Assembly (NCBI GenBank): GCA_030584185.1
Contig: CP129495.1
Span: 310,001 to 374,000 of the forward strand
Direction: 5' to 3'
Source: Acidimicrobiia bacterium
Lineage (GTDB): Bacteria; Actinomycetota; Acidimicrobiia; Spongiisociales; UBA11373
Length of the DNA stretch: 64,000 nt
In this document: one piece after another, positions 1-7,683 of the stretch
How positions within the stretch are numbered: the stretch's first letter is position 1
Layout of the letters: each line of letters starts with the position of its first letter
Notes under the pieces: generated by a model
Told to the model about the DNA's origin: nothing
Databases searched by the model: none
What the model saw: the letters and a program-made list of their open reading frames with translations, nothing else
Program-made: the position numbers and the translations under genes

Positions 1-754
1 GGGCGACCGTTCCGTCGGGAACCGGGGCCACGGTCCCCAGGCTGCCCGCCTCCGCCTCTCCGAGAAACACCTCGGCGCCGTCGGGAACCTGAGCCGCCGG
101 GAAATCGATCCGACGCAGATGACGGTTGACATGGCCGCGGCTGTCGATTCGAGCCACCAGTTCCTGGCCGAGGTAGCAGCCCTTGGTGAAGGACACCGCT
201 TCAGCCACCAGCCCGGTCTCATGGGGGATGGTGTCCTCGCCCACATCCCTCCCGAACTTGGGCTCACCGGCCACGATCCGGTGGGCGGCCACCTGTTCGG
301 CGGTGAGCCAAGGCCCGCGCGCCCCTGCCATCGCCCTATGGGGTGCGGTCCCGGGTAGCGTGATCACGGGCCCTTCGGCTGCGAGTTCCCAATGGGGCCG
401 GTCGTCTTCCCCTCTGCCCCAGAATGTGTCCAGGGTCTCGCCCGGTTCCACCCGGGCATCGGTCCGGAACAGGAACCTGCGCAGGGCGTCGACGACCACC
501 GGGGCTCGGTCGAGCTCGCAGAGGAGGCCGGCCCCGGACTCGGCTCGCAGCACCCAGACGATGGCCCGCAGCTTGCCGCGGGGTTCCAGCAGGAAGGACC
601 TGGCCACCGCACCCGGAGCCGACCCGGCCACGTCGGCGGAGAGCTGGCCATCGAGAAAGGCGACCGCCTCGGGGCCTTCAACCCAGACCACCTGGTGCGT
701 GCTGGCCGACCACCCCGAAGCGAGCGGAACCGGCAAGGGTCGCCGGTCGCTCAC
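1..754 (-). CDS. ygfZ: YgfZ/GcvT-fold folate-binding protein, C-terminal end cut by the window
   Basis: Folate-dependent protein of the YgfZ family, which supports Fe-S enzyme maintenance and tRNA modification in the cytoplasm. The minus-strand reading frame starts at a GTG at 754 and stays open to base 1 (about 251 residues visible). The family signature KGCYLGQE lies near residues 191-198, with its conserved Cys at about residue 193, followed by a GHVNRHLR stretch. The GTG overlaps the stop of the upstream CcdA-like gene in a GTGA, so the two are probably translated together. Only the last part of the C-terminal domain is missing. Confidence 0.88.
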   Translation of the reverse strand, partial: MSDRRPLPVPLASGWSASTHQVVWVEGPEAVAFLDGQLSADVAGSAPGAVARSFLLEPRGKLRAIVWVLRAESGAGLLCELDRAPVVVDALRRFLFRTDARVEPGETLDTFWGRGEDDRPHWELAAEGPVITLPGTAPHRAMAGARGPWLTAEQVAAHRIVAGEPKFGRDVGEDTIPHETGLVAEAVSFTKGCYLGQELVARIDSRGHVNRHLRRIDFPAAQVPDGAEVFLGEAEAGSLGTVAPVPDGTVA

Positions 755-1497
755 ACGTTCCACAGGAATTCGGGAAGAACCTGCTGAAACCACCGATTGA
801 GGGCCACCAGGCGCCCGGTCACCATCAGCACCCCGAACCCTGCGAGGAGGGTGCCCGAGGCGAAGGTGATCGCCTTGAAGTGCCGCTTGAACCAGCCGAA
901 GGCCGAGTAGGCCCGGGTGATCGCCAGCGAGGCGATGAGGAACGGGATGCCCAGCCCCATCGAGTACACGAAGAGCAGCACCATCCCCTGTCCGACCGTC
1001 TCCTGAGTACCGGCCACTGTGAGGATCGCCGCCAGGGTCGGCCCGATGCATGGGGTCCAGGCGAACCCGAACGCGACACCCATGACCGGCGCCGCCCACG
1101 GGCCCAGCCGGGAAGGGCGTACCTCGACCCGGCGCTCACGCATGAACGGCAGGAGCAGCCGTGGGTTCCACAGCGCCGAGAAGGCGATGAACACCCCGAA
1201 GACGATCACCAGCCACCCGGCGATCGTGGTGATCGTCCCCTGGTTGCGCAACAAGGTGCGGCCCACCGTCGTGGCGGTGGCGCCAAGCGCCACGAACACG
1301 GCGGTGAACCCTCCGACGAACAGGGCCGTGGAACCGAGCATTCGACGGGTCGATGCCTTCCCCTCGGCGAGGTCGGCGGCGGTGTAGCCGGACATCATCG
1401 ACAGGTAGCCGGGGAGAAGCGGCAGGACACAGGGCGACAGGAAGGAGAGCGCGCCGAAGACGAAGGCGGCGATGACGTTGACGCTGGCGACTTCCAT
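751..1497 (-). CDS. ccdA: CcdA/DsbD-type thiol-disulfide transmembrane protein
   Basis: Polytopic membrane protein that passes reducing equivalents across the membrane for cytochrome c or other thiol maturation (known role of the family). The two conserved cysteines sit in the expected hydrophobic contexts: SPCVLPLLPGYLS near the N-terminus and TPCIGPTLAAIL in the middle. About six hydrophobic segments are visible. I chose the ATG at 1497 because GGAG lies five bases upstream; an in-frame TTG at 1524 would add nine residues. No thioredoxin-like partner or ResB is seen next to it, so the electron acceptor is unknown. Confidence 0.88.
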   Translation of the reverse strand: MEVASVNVIAAFVFGALSFLSPCVLPLLPGYLSMMSGYTAADLAEGKASTRRMLGSTALFVGGFTAVFVALGATATTVGRTLLRNQGTITTIAGWLVIVFGVFIAFSALWNPRLLLPFMRERRVEVRPSRLGPWAAPVMGVAFGFAWTPCIGPTLAAILTVAGTQETVGQGMVLLFVYSMGLGIPFLIASLAITRAYSAFGWFKRHFKAITFASGTLLAGFGVLMVTGRLVALNRWFQQVLPEFLWNV

Positions 1498-1551
1498 TAC
1501 GGCTCCGGTCGACTCCCTGCTCAACGGTACCGGGGGCGCCGGTGTTCCCGG

Positions 1552-1557
1552 TAACCT
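1552..1557 (+). promoter_or_regulatory. -10 element TAACCT for leaderless csaA-like transcript
   Basis: TAACCT ends eight bases before the GTG at 1566 and no Shine-Dalgarno is present, so transcription probably begins at or next to the start codon. Confidence 0.45.
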
Positions 1558-1565
1558 CGCCGAAC

Positions 1566-1892
1566 GTGCCCAACATCGACGACTGGAGTTCCCTGCAGGT
1601 TCGCGCCGGCACCGTGCTGCGCGCCGAGCCGAACGACGGCGCCCGTCAACCCGCCTACCGGCTCTGGATCGATTTCGGCCCCGATGGTGTCCTGCAGTCG
1701 TCGGCGAAGATCACCGACCGATACACCGCCGAAGAGCTGGTCGGGCGCCAGATCGTGGCCGTGACCGGCTTCGAGCCGATGCGGGTTGCGGGTTTTCGAT
1801 CCGACGTCCTGGTCCTCGGAGCGCTCACCTCCGAAGGGGTCGTCCTGCTGCGGCCGGACCACCCCGTCGCTCCCGGCGCCGAGGTGGCTTGA
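1566..1892 (+). CDS. csaA: CsaA-like tRNA-binding domain protein
   Basis: Small stand-alone tRNA-binding OB-fold domain (108 residues), related to CsaA and the C-terminal domain of bacterial MetRS. The family is described as tRNA-binding and, for CsaA, as an export-associated chaperone. Typical segments: the VRAGTVLRAEPN strand at the N-terminus, SSAKITDRYTAEELVGRQI in the middle, and a C-terminal LRPDHPVAPGAEV. An earlier GTG at 1542 is possible, but 1566 fits the -10 element and the usual length. It overlaps the following MFS gene at the stop codon. Confidence 0.8.
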   Translation: MPNIDDWSSLQVRAGTVLRAEPNDGARQPAYRLWIDFGPDGVLQSSAKITDRYTAEELVGRQIVAVTGFEPMRVAGFRSDVLVLGALTSEGVVLLRPDHPVAPGAEVA

Positions 1893-3139
1893 CCCGAGTG
1901 GCGGGCAGCCGCCTGCCTCGGTTCGGCCCGGGAGACCTGGGAGCTGTGGTGTTGCTGGCGGTGGTGGCCCTTGCCCAGGGCTGGTCCGGGGCGGTGCTCA
2001 CGCACGTGCTCCCGTTTCTCCAGGCGGATTACGACCTGACCGACGCCAGGGTGTTCGACCTCATGACCGTGGTGCGGGCGGCCTCCCTTGGCGCCCTTGC
2101 CTTCTCCTGGTGGGGAGACAACCGGGGACGGCGCCTCCCACTGCTCGCCGCCTTCGCCCTGTTGCCACTGGCCAACCTGGCCTCGGCCTTCGCCACCGGC
2201 CCGGGCGCCCTCGCCGTTCTCCAGTCGGTGGCACGCCTGGCGACGATCGCCGTCTCCGGGCTGGCCCTGGTGGTGCTCGCCGAACAGGTGCGGCCGGCGG
2301 TGAGGGCCCATGCCACGGCCATCTACGTGCTGTTCGGCGCCATCGGGACCGGACTCGGCTTGCTGTTGAGGCCGCTCGGCGCGGAGGGTGACGGGTGGAG
2401 GCTGCTCTTCGCACTCTCGGCGCTTCCCCTGGTTGCCCTGCCGATGCTGCTCAAGCGCCTCCGAGAGCCCGAGTTGTTCGTTCGCCCCAAGACGAGGCCG
2501 CCTCTGACGGCGGTGCTGCGCTCGATCCACGCCCGCCGCTTCTGGCCGATGGCCGCCTTGTCGTTCGCCGTCTCCGCCTACACGACCCCGGCAGCCAACC
2601 TGGCACTGGTGCGCCTGGAGGGTGCCCTCGCCTGGTCGCCAGGTTCGGCGTCCCTGCTGGTCGCCGCCGCCTCGGCTCCCGGGGTCCTCGCCGGCCTGGC
2701 GATCGGGGGGCGGATGGCCGACGCCCTGGGCCGACGCCCCACCGAAGCCCTGGCCATAGCCACCGGGGTCGGCGGCGGCCTCGCCTTCTACCTGATCGAC
2801 GGCGGGTGGCCGCTGGCTGCCGGAATACTGCTCTCCAATCTGGGAGCGTTCGCTTTCGCCCCCGCCTTCGCCGCCCACCGCGCCGAGCTCTTCCCCACCG
2901 AGTTGCGCGCCACCGCCTCGGCGTGGATCGTCAACGCCTCCATCGTCGGAGGGATCGCCGGATTCGCCGCCGGGAGGTTCGTGGTCGATGCCTGGGGGAT
3001 CGACCGGACCGTGTCGGCGCTCGGGCTGATGCTGCTGGGCGCCACGGCGCTGCTGCTGGCCCTCCCTGAGACCAAGGGGATCAGCCTGGGACCGAGTGCA
3101 GCGGACCACCCGGAGCCCACCTCCGCCACGCCAGAGTGA
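1889..3139 (+). CDS. MFS transporter
   Basis: Major facilitator superfamily transporter of 416 residues with about twelve hydrophobic segments. The loop 2-3 signature appears as WWGDNRGRRLP after the second segment, and a second copy, ADALGRRPTE, follows the mid-protein break. The C-terminal half contains a HRAELFPTELRATASAW stretch, typical of the sugar/metabolite-proton symporter branch. The substrate cannot be told from sequence. The TTG at 1889 overlaps the csaA stop and has GAGG upstream; GTG at 1898 is an alternative. Its 3' end overlaps the convergent MATE gene by 59 bases. Confidence 0.82.
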   Translation: MTRVAGSRLPRFGPGDLGAVVLLAVVALAQGWSGAVLTHVLPFLQADYDLTDARVFDLMTVVRAASLGALAFSWWGDNRGRRLPLLAAFALLPLANLASAFATGPGALAVLQSVARLATIAVSGLALVVLAEQVRPAVRAHATAIYVLFGAIGTGLGLLLRPLGAEGDGWRLLFALSALPLVALPMLLKRLREPELFVRPKTRPPLTAVLRSIHARRFWPMAALSFAVSAYTTPAANLALVRLEGALAWSPGSASLLVAAASAPGVLAGLAIGGRMADALGRRPTEALAIATGVGGGLAFYLIDGGWPLAAGILLSNLGAFAFAPAFAAHRAELFPTELRATASAWIVNASIVGGIAGFAAGRFVVDAWGIDRTVSALGLMLLGATALLLALPETKGISLGPSAADHPEPTSATPE

Positions 3140-4400
3140 GCGCACGAACCCCGAGCAGAACCATCACCCCCCACCACACGCCCGGCAGGCCCCAACCCAT
3201 TGGTATCACGAGCAGGAAGAAGGCCGCCCCCGCCGCCGCCGCCCCGACCATGGCCAGGGCCAGGTACCTGAAGTCTCCCACACCGATGAACACGCCGTCC
3301 CAGGCGAAGACGACCGCTCCCAGGGGCTGCATCACGATGAGGATCCACAGCGATCCGGATATCGCTTCCTCAACTGCCGGGTCGGAGCCAAACCAGGCGG
3401 GGATGAACGGCGAGAGCGCGGCCAGGACCAGCGCCGTCAGCATCCCGAACCCGAGGCCGAGCACGAGTACCCGATCGGCCACCACCACCGCCTCCCCCCG
3501 ACGGCCCCCTCCGATCATCCTTCCGATCAGTGCCTGGGCGGCGATGGCCAGGGCGTCGAGCGTGAGGGCGGTGAGGAGGAACACCTGCGAGAGCACCTGG
3601 TGGGCGGCGACGGCGACCTCGGAGATCCGAGCCGCCACCGCAGTCGCCATGGTGAAGGCGCCCATGACCGCCGTCACCCGGATGGCGAGATCACGACTCA
3701 CGGAGAGGAAGAACCGCACCTCGCCGGCGACCGGGCTCGCCCCCACCAGCCCGAATCGCTCTCGGCTCCGCAGCAGGAGGACCGCGAAGGCTGCAGCCCC
3801 GACGTACTGGGCGACGACCGTCGCCCAGGCGGCCCCGGCCACGCCCCAGCCGAGGCCGAAGATGAGTATCGGATCGAGGACCAGGTTGACGGCATTGATG
3901 CCGAGGGTCACGACGAACGGCGTACGGGTGTCCTGATAGCCGCGGTACGCCCCATGTGCGGCGCGCACCAGGAGCACGGCCGGTGCGGCCAGCGCCCGGA
4001 TGCCCACATAGGTGATCGCCGCCGACGCCACCTCTCCCTGGCCACCCAGCAACCCGACCAGGGATGCGCCGGCAACCAGGAGCACTCCGGTGAGCACCAC
4101 GCCGGACCCGCCGGCGATGAGGAATGCGGTGACCGCCGAGCGACCGGCGGCGGCGAGGTCTCCTGCGCCGACGGCCTTGGCCACGAGAGCGGTGGTGCCG
4201 TACTCGAGGAAGTCGAATACGAAGAAGGCGACAGCAAACAGTGCCGCCGCCACACCCAGGCCGGCAAGCGCTTCGGTGCCTACCCGGGCGACGAACCCGG
4301 TGTCCACCAGGCTGAGCAGCGGGTCGGCCACCAGCGACCCGAGAGCAGGGAGAGCGAGGCCGGCGATCTCCCTGTCGTACCTCGAGCCGCCCAAGGTCAC
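3081..4400 (-). CDS. MATE family efflux transporter
   Basis: Multidrug and toxin extrusion (MatE) transporter, 439 residues, with two similar six-helix halves. Recognisable stretches are LALPALGSLVADPLLSLVDT at the N-terminus, FDFLEYGTTALVAKAVG, and DTRTPFVVTLGINAVNLVLD. Members exchange Na+ or H+ for organic cations; DinF-like members are often near DNA repair genes. The GTG start at 4400 overlaps the nth stop in a GTGA, so this gene is probably translated with endonuclease III. The last 59 bases are shared with the opposing MFS gene. Confidence 0.88.
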   Translation of the reverse strand: MTLGGSRYDREIAGLALPALGSLVADPLLSLVDTGFVARVGTEALAGLGVAAALFAVAFFVFDFLEYGTTALVAKAVGAGDLAAAGRSAVTAFLIAGGSGVVLTGVLLVAGASLVGLLGGQGEVASAAITYVGIRALAAPAVLLVRAAHGAYRGYQDTRTPFVVTLGINAVNLVLDPILIFGLGWGVAGAAWATVVAQYVGAAAFAVLLLRSRERFGLVGASPVAGEVRFFLSVSRDLAIRVTAVMGAFTMATAVAARISEVAVAAHQVLSQVFLLTALTLDALAIAAQALIGRMIGGGRRGEAVVVADRVLVLGLGFGMLTALVLAALSPFIPAWFGSDPAVEEAISGSLWILIVMQPLGAVVFAWDGVFIGVGDFRYLALAMVGAAAAGAAFFLLVIPMGWGLPGVWWGVMVLLGVRALTLAWRRWAPGGPLHSVPG

Positions 4401-5065
4401 CCCGGACCCGGGGTCTTGTCCGGGAACGGACAGAGGTCTGCCAGGTCGCACTCCCAGCATCTCGGGCGCTTGGCATCGCAGGTGTCCCGGCCGAACTGGA
4501 TGAAGCGCATGGAGACCCCCACCCAGACCGACCGGGGGAAGAGATCCTTGAGATCCGACTCCACCTTGGCGGGGTCGGTGGCAGCGGTCAGGCCAAGGCG
4601 TCGCGACACCCGCCCGACGTGGGTGTCGACGGCGATGGCCGGTTTCCCCCAGGCCTCGGCGAGCACCACGCTGGCGGTCTTGCGCCCGACTCCCTTCAGC
4701 GACACCAGGCTCTCCATGTCGTCGGGAACCTCTCCGCCGAATCGATCCACGAGTTCGGAGCAGAGTTCGATGACGGCACGAGTCTTCTGCCGGTAGTAGC
4801 CGGTGGGCCTCACCACACCTTCGACCTCCTCGGGGTCGGCGGCCGCCAGATCCTCCGGGGAGGGCCAGCGGGCGAACAGGACCGGAGTGACTCGGTTCAC
4901 CGTGTCGTCGGTGGTCTGGGCGCTCAGGACCGTCGCCACTAGCAGCTGCCATGGGCTGCCGTGGCGCAAGGCGGTCTCTATCTCCGGGTATCGGCGCCGC
5001 AGTCGCCGCAGCACGGTGCGGGCGCGTCTGCCGACCGCCTCCCGATCTTCGGGGGATGGTTGCAT
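4397..5065 (-). CDS. nth: Endonuclease III (DNA glycosylase/AP lyase)
   Basis: Base-excision repair enzyme that removes oxidised pyrimidines and cleaves the abasic site. The 222-residue length is normal. The helix-hairpin-helix LKGVGRKTASVVL carries the catalytic lysine, followed by the catalytic Asp in VDTHVGR. The C-terminal [4Fe-4S] ligands are complete with spacing C-x6-C-x2-C-x5-C (CDAKRPRCWECDLADLC). The ATG at 5065 has no Shine-Dalgarno but lies nine bases after a TAGCAT element. It heads a two-gene unit with the MATE transporter. Confidence 0.95.
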   Translation of the reverse strand: MQPSPEDREAVGRRARTVLRRLRRRYPEIETALRHGSPWQLLVATVLSAQTTDDTVNRVTPVLFARWPSPEDLAAADPEEVEGVVRPTGYYRQKTRAVIELCSELVDRFGGEVPDDMESLVSLKGVGRKTASVVLAEAWGKPAIAVDTHVGRVSRRLGLTAATDPAKVESDLKDLFPRSVWVGVSMRFIQFGRDTCDAKRPRCWECDLADLCPFPDKTPGPG

Positions 5066-5074
5066 CGGCTGGGG

Positions 5075-5080
5075 ATGCTA
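5075..5080 (-). promoter_or_regulatory. -10 element TAGCAT upstream of nth
   Basis: On the minus strand TAGCAT reads from 5080 to 5075, nine bases before the nth ATG; no Shine-Dalgarno lies between. Confidence 0.45.
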
Positions 5081-5905
5081 GGCGGCGAAGCGGGTGCCAC
5101 CGGCCCCCGGATCGGGGCCACTAACCTGCCGATCCCAACCCCCTCGCCCCCCTTGACCCAACGACCTCAGGCTCCATCGCTCGCCTTTCACGCCTCGCGC
5201 ATCGTCATAGATGCCGGCGTCCTCATGGTCCTCGGAGCCATGAGCCTTCCCTTCGTCCGCTCGCCGGCAGGCGATCGCTCCGCCATCGAACTGGACGCTC
5301 TCCCGACCCTGTTGCTGGTGCTTCCGATCTTCGCCGTGACCATGATCCCCGACCACGCACGGCCCCTTCCGAGGCCGATCGGCTGGGGCGCACTCGTCCT
5401 GGCACTGGCCGCACTCCCCTACTCCCTGGTGAAGTACCTCGACTCGGCGGTCCTGGCCGACACCCTCGATGGCAGCCTCGGACTGGGAGCTCGCCTCCTC
5501 GTGTTCGGCGCACTGGTGACCGTCGTCGGGGTGGCGATAGGCCTCACCCGGACCTGGCTGGGTCTCCCCACCGCAGGCTCCGTCACCCGCAATCCCTCGG
5601 TGGCGCGCCCCCGGCGCGCCCCGGCGGCGCCGGTGCCGGCGAAGCAGGGCTCCGTCGAACAACCCGCCCAACCCCGACCACGTTCGCCCGAACGCCCGCT
5701 CGCAGACGTGAATCCGTTCGAGGCCCCTCTGTTCGACACGCTCGAGATCCCCGACCTGAGCGGGCCACCGAAGACGGCCGGTAGCCCGGCACCGCCACCA
5801 GACGAGCCCGGGAGAGTCTTCGACATCGAAGCCGCCGACCCACCCGACGACCGCCATCCCGGTCACGGAGCCGATGGCTCCGGGTCGGAGACGCCTACAG
5901 CGTGA
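5075..5905 (+). CDS. Conserved membrane protein with proline/arginine-rich tail
   Basis: Not recognised. About four hydrophobic segments can be seen in the first two thirds (around IDAGVLMVLGAMSLPFV, LPTLLLVLPIFAVTMI, IGWGALVLALAALPYSLV and LLVFGALVTVVGVAIGL). A long, probably cytoplasmic tail follows, rich in Pro, Arg and Asp. The start is uncertain: ATG 5075 is used here, but TTG 5153 would remove a non-conserved-looking N-terminus. It diverges from nth, and its last 11 bases overlap the next convergent gene. Confidence 0.6.
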   Translation: MLGGEAGATGPRIGATNLPIPTPSPPLTQRPQAPSLAFHASRIVIDAGVLMVLGAMSLPFVRSPAGDRSAIELDALPTLLLVLPIFAVTMIPDHARPLPRPIGWGALVLALAALPYSLVKYLDSAVLADTLDGSLGLGARLLVFGALVTVVGVAIGLTRTWLGLPTAGSVTRNPSVARPRRAPAAPVPAKQGSVEQPAQPRPRSPERPLADVNPFEAPLFDTLEIPDLSGPPKTAGSPAPPPDEPGRVFDIEAADPPDDRHPGHGADGSGSETPTA

Positions 5906-6419
5906 AGGGGATGCCGAAGGCGATGTAGAGCAGGCCGGCGACGACCTGCCAGAAAGCTGCCGGGTTGGGCGGCGGTCGCAGGCCCTTGCGCAGCCGCTCC
6001 CGTGGGTCGCGTGGCCGCCTCCCCTCACCCTCCCCCGACATTCCGTTCTCGTCCGACGGCCGCCCGCCGAACATCGACCCGAACGCCCCAACGGCGATGT
6101 TCCCGTATCCACCGCCACGCGCCCCGCCGGTGAGCAGCAGGGTGGTACCGGTGAATATCGCCGTGTAGCCGATGGCGTGTTCCAGTCGGGCGCTGCTGAA
6201 GGCGAACACGGCAAGGCCCACCACGACTATCCCGATGAGCCCGATCCCGAAGAGGCGCAGGTATGCGGGGAACCTCTCGCCAAGTGGAGGTGCGACCATC
6301 TCCCCGGTCCTCTGGTCCCAGCGGCGGCGATCGAGAAAGCGCTCCGGTCGCGGTGTCGGCATCAGGCGAGCGTAGAAGGAGCCGAGCGATGTCGACGCCT
6401 CTGCATGCCCGACCGGCAT
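5895..6419 (-). CDS. Conserved membrane protein, unknown function
   Basis: Protein of 174 residues with three hydrophobic segments: LFGIGLIGIVVVGLAVFAF, a Gly/Thr-rich segment around TAIFTGTTLLLTGG, and a C-terminal VVAGLLYIAFGIPF. A charged linker (RDPRERLRKGL) precedes the last helix. The ATG at 6419 is preferred because GGAG lies seven bases upstream; ATG 6362 would give a shorter protein. It is divergent from the EamA gene with a 28-base gap. No family could be assigned. Confidence 0.6.
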   Translation of the reverse strand: MPVGHAEASTSLGSFYARLMPTPRPERFLDRRRWDQRTGEMVAPPLGERFPAYLRLFGIGLIGIVVVGLAVFAFSSARLEHAIGYTAIFTGTTLLLTGGARGGGYGNIAVGAFGSMFGGRPSDENGMSGEGEGRRPRDPRERLRKGLRPPPNPAAFWQVVAGLLYIAFGIPFTL

Positions 6420-6435
6420 CTTCAGACTCCGCACG

Positions 6436-6441
6436 TATCCT
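6436..6441 (+). promoter_or_regulatory. -10 element TATCCT for leaderless EamA transcript
   Basis: TATCCT is followed by exactly six bases (ggggcg) and the ATG at 6448, the spacing expected if transcription starts at the A of the start codon. Confidence 0.5.
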
Positions 6442-6447
6442 GGGGCG

Positions 6448-7329
6448 ATGCGCAGACCCGCAGTCGCCGTCGCGGCCCTCGGGCTCGCCTCCTTCCTCTT
6501 CGGTGCCACCTTCGTGATGGTCAAGGACGCCATCACGGTGCTGCCCCCACTCGGCTTCGTCGGGTGGCGGTTCAGCCTCGGAGCCGCCGCCCTGCTCGCA
6601 ATCTCGCGCCCCAGGCGGCGTACCACGGTGCGCCACGGTGTCGTGGCGGGACTGCTGCTCTTCGCCGGGTACGCCTTTCAGACCAGAGGCCTGGTGGATA
6701 CCACCGCTTCGGCTTCGGGCCTGATCACCGGGCTGTACGTGGTGTTCACCCCGCTGCTGGCGGCCGCCGTCGCTCGCCGCCGTCCCCGGCTGGGGGTGAT
6801 GGCCGGTGCGCTGGTGGCGTTCGCCGGGCTGGTCGCCCTCACCTCGTCCGAGGGCCTCCGAGCCAGGCCGGGCGACCTGTGGACCCTGGGAGCCGCCATC
6901 GCCTTCGCCGGGCACATCGTCTATCTCTCCCGGGTGGCGAGACATCATCCGGTGATCGCCTTCACCGGGGTACAGCTCGCCGTGGTGGCCTTCCTCGGCT
7001 TGACCGGCTCCCTCATCCTCGAGGAGTTCGCCGTGCCAGGCGGAGCGAGCGTCACCGCCCTTCTGGTGACCGGGTTGGCGGTCAGCGGAGGAGCCTTCCT
7101 GCTGCAGGTGTGGAGCCAGACGGTGATCGGCGCCGCTCGAACCGCTCTGGTACTCGCCCTGGAACCGGTGTTCGCCGCCGTGGCCGGTGCCGTCATCCTC
7201 GGCGAGAGGCTGGGGACGGGAGGCATCCTCGGAGGACTGCTCATCCTGATCGGAATCCACGTGGTGCTGGCGGCGACGGGTGACGAGGACGACCTACCCG
7301 CGGCCGAGGCCGTCTCTGCCGCCCACTGA
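6448..7329 (+). CDS. EamA/DMT-family transporter
   Basis: Drug/metabolite transporter of 293 residues with ten hydrophobic helices built from two EamA repeats. The repeat hallmarks are FLFGATFVMVKDAI near the N-terminus and LALEPVFAAVAGAVILGE in the second repeat. Members export amino acids or other small metabolites; the substrate here is not predictable. It appears to be expressed from a leaderless promoter. Its 3' end overlaps a convergent small membrane gene by 36 bases. Confidence 0.88.
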   Translation: MRRPAVAVAALGLASFLFGATFVMVKDAITVLPPLGFVGWRFSLGAAALLAISRPRRRTTVRHGVVAGLLLFAGYAFQTRGLVDTTASASGLITGLYVVFTPLLAAAVARRRPRLGVMAGALVAFAGLVALTSSEGLRARPGDLWTLGAAIAFAGHIVYLSRVARHHPVIAFTGVQLAVVAFLGLTGSLILEEFAVPGGASVTALLVTGLAVSGGAFLLQVWSQTVIGAARTALVLALEPVFAAVAGAVILGERLGTGGILGGLLILIGIHVVLAATGDEDDLPAAEAVSAAH

Positions 7330-7608
7330 GCGGTCGAGCGCATCCCTGTCCCGTCGCCGTTCCAGGGTCTGCTGCACCTGACGGGCGGCGCGCAGTGCCA
7401 GCACCAGCAAGAGGAGTATCAGTGCGAGGATGGCGAGCAACTCGGGGCCATCGAAGTAGGAGGTGCGACAGTCCGAGAGGCCGCCCCCTGAGCAGATCCC
7501 CAACCCGTCGCCACCACCGGCGAGGTCGAGCAGGACGATCATGGGAAGCACCGCCACGGCGATGATGGCGGCGATGAGTCCGGCGACGAAGAGGCGAATC
7601 GGGGTCAT
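7294..7608 (-). CDS. Small two-helix membrane protein, unknown
   Basis: A 104-residue protein with an N-terminal helix (FVAGLIAAIIAVAVLPMIVL), an extracytoplasmic loop with two cysteines (GICSG and DCRTS, a possible disulfide), and a second helix LLAILALILLLLVLALRAA followed by a charged tail. The ATG at 7608 is chosen because AAGGAG lies just upstream (spacing three bases). Not recognised; convergent with the EamA gene. Confidence 0.6.
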   Translation of the reverse strand: MTPIRLFVAGLIAAIIAVAVLPMIVLLDLAGGGDGLGICSGGGLSDCRTSYFDGPELLAILALILLLLVLALRAARQVQQTLERRRDRDALDRSVGGRDGLGRG

Positions 7609-7669
7609 CGTCTCCTTCACGCTAGACGGCATGCCGCCATGGGCCTTGCCGCCGGGCATCCGCACCGTC

Positions 7670-7675
7670 TACCGT
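7670..7675 (+). promoter_or_regulatory. -10 element TACCGT for ThyX-like gene
   Basis: TACCGT ends eight bases before the GTG at 7684, with no Shine-Dalgarno between; likely a leaderless or near-leaderless transcript. Confidence 0.45.
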
Positions 7676-7683
7676 CGCCGGTC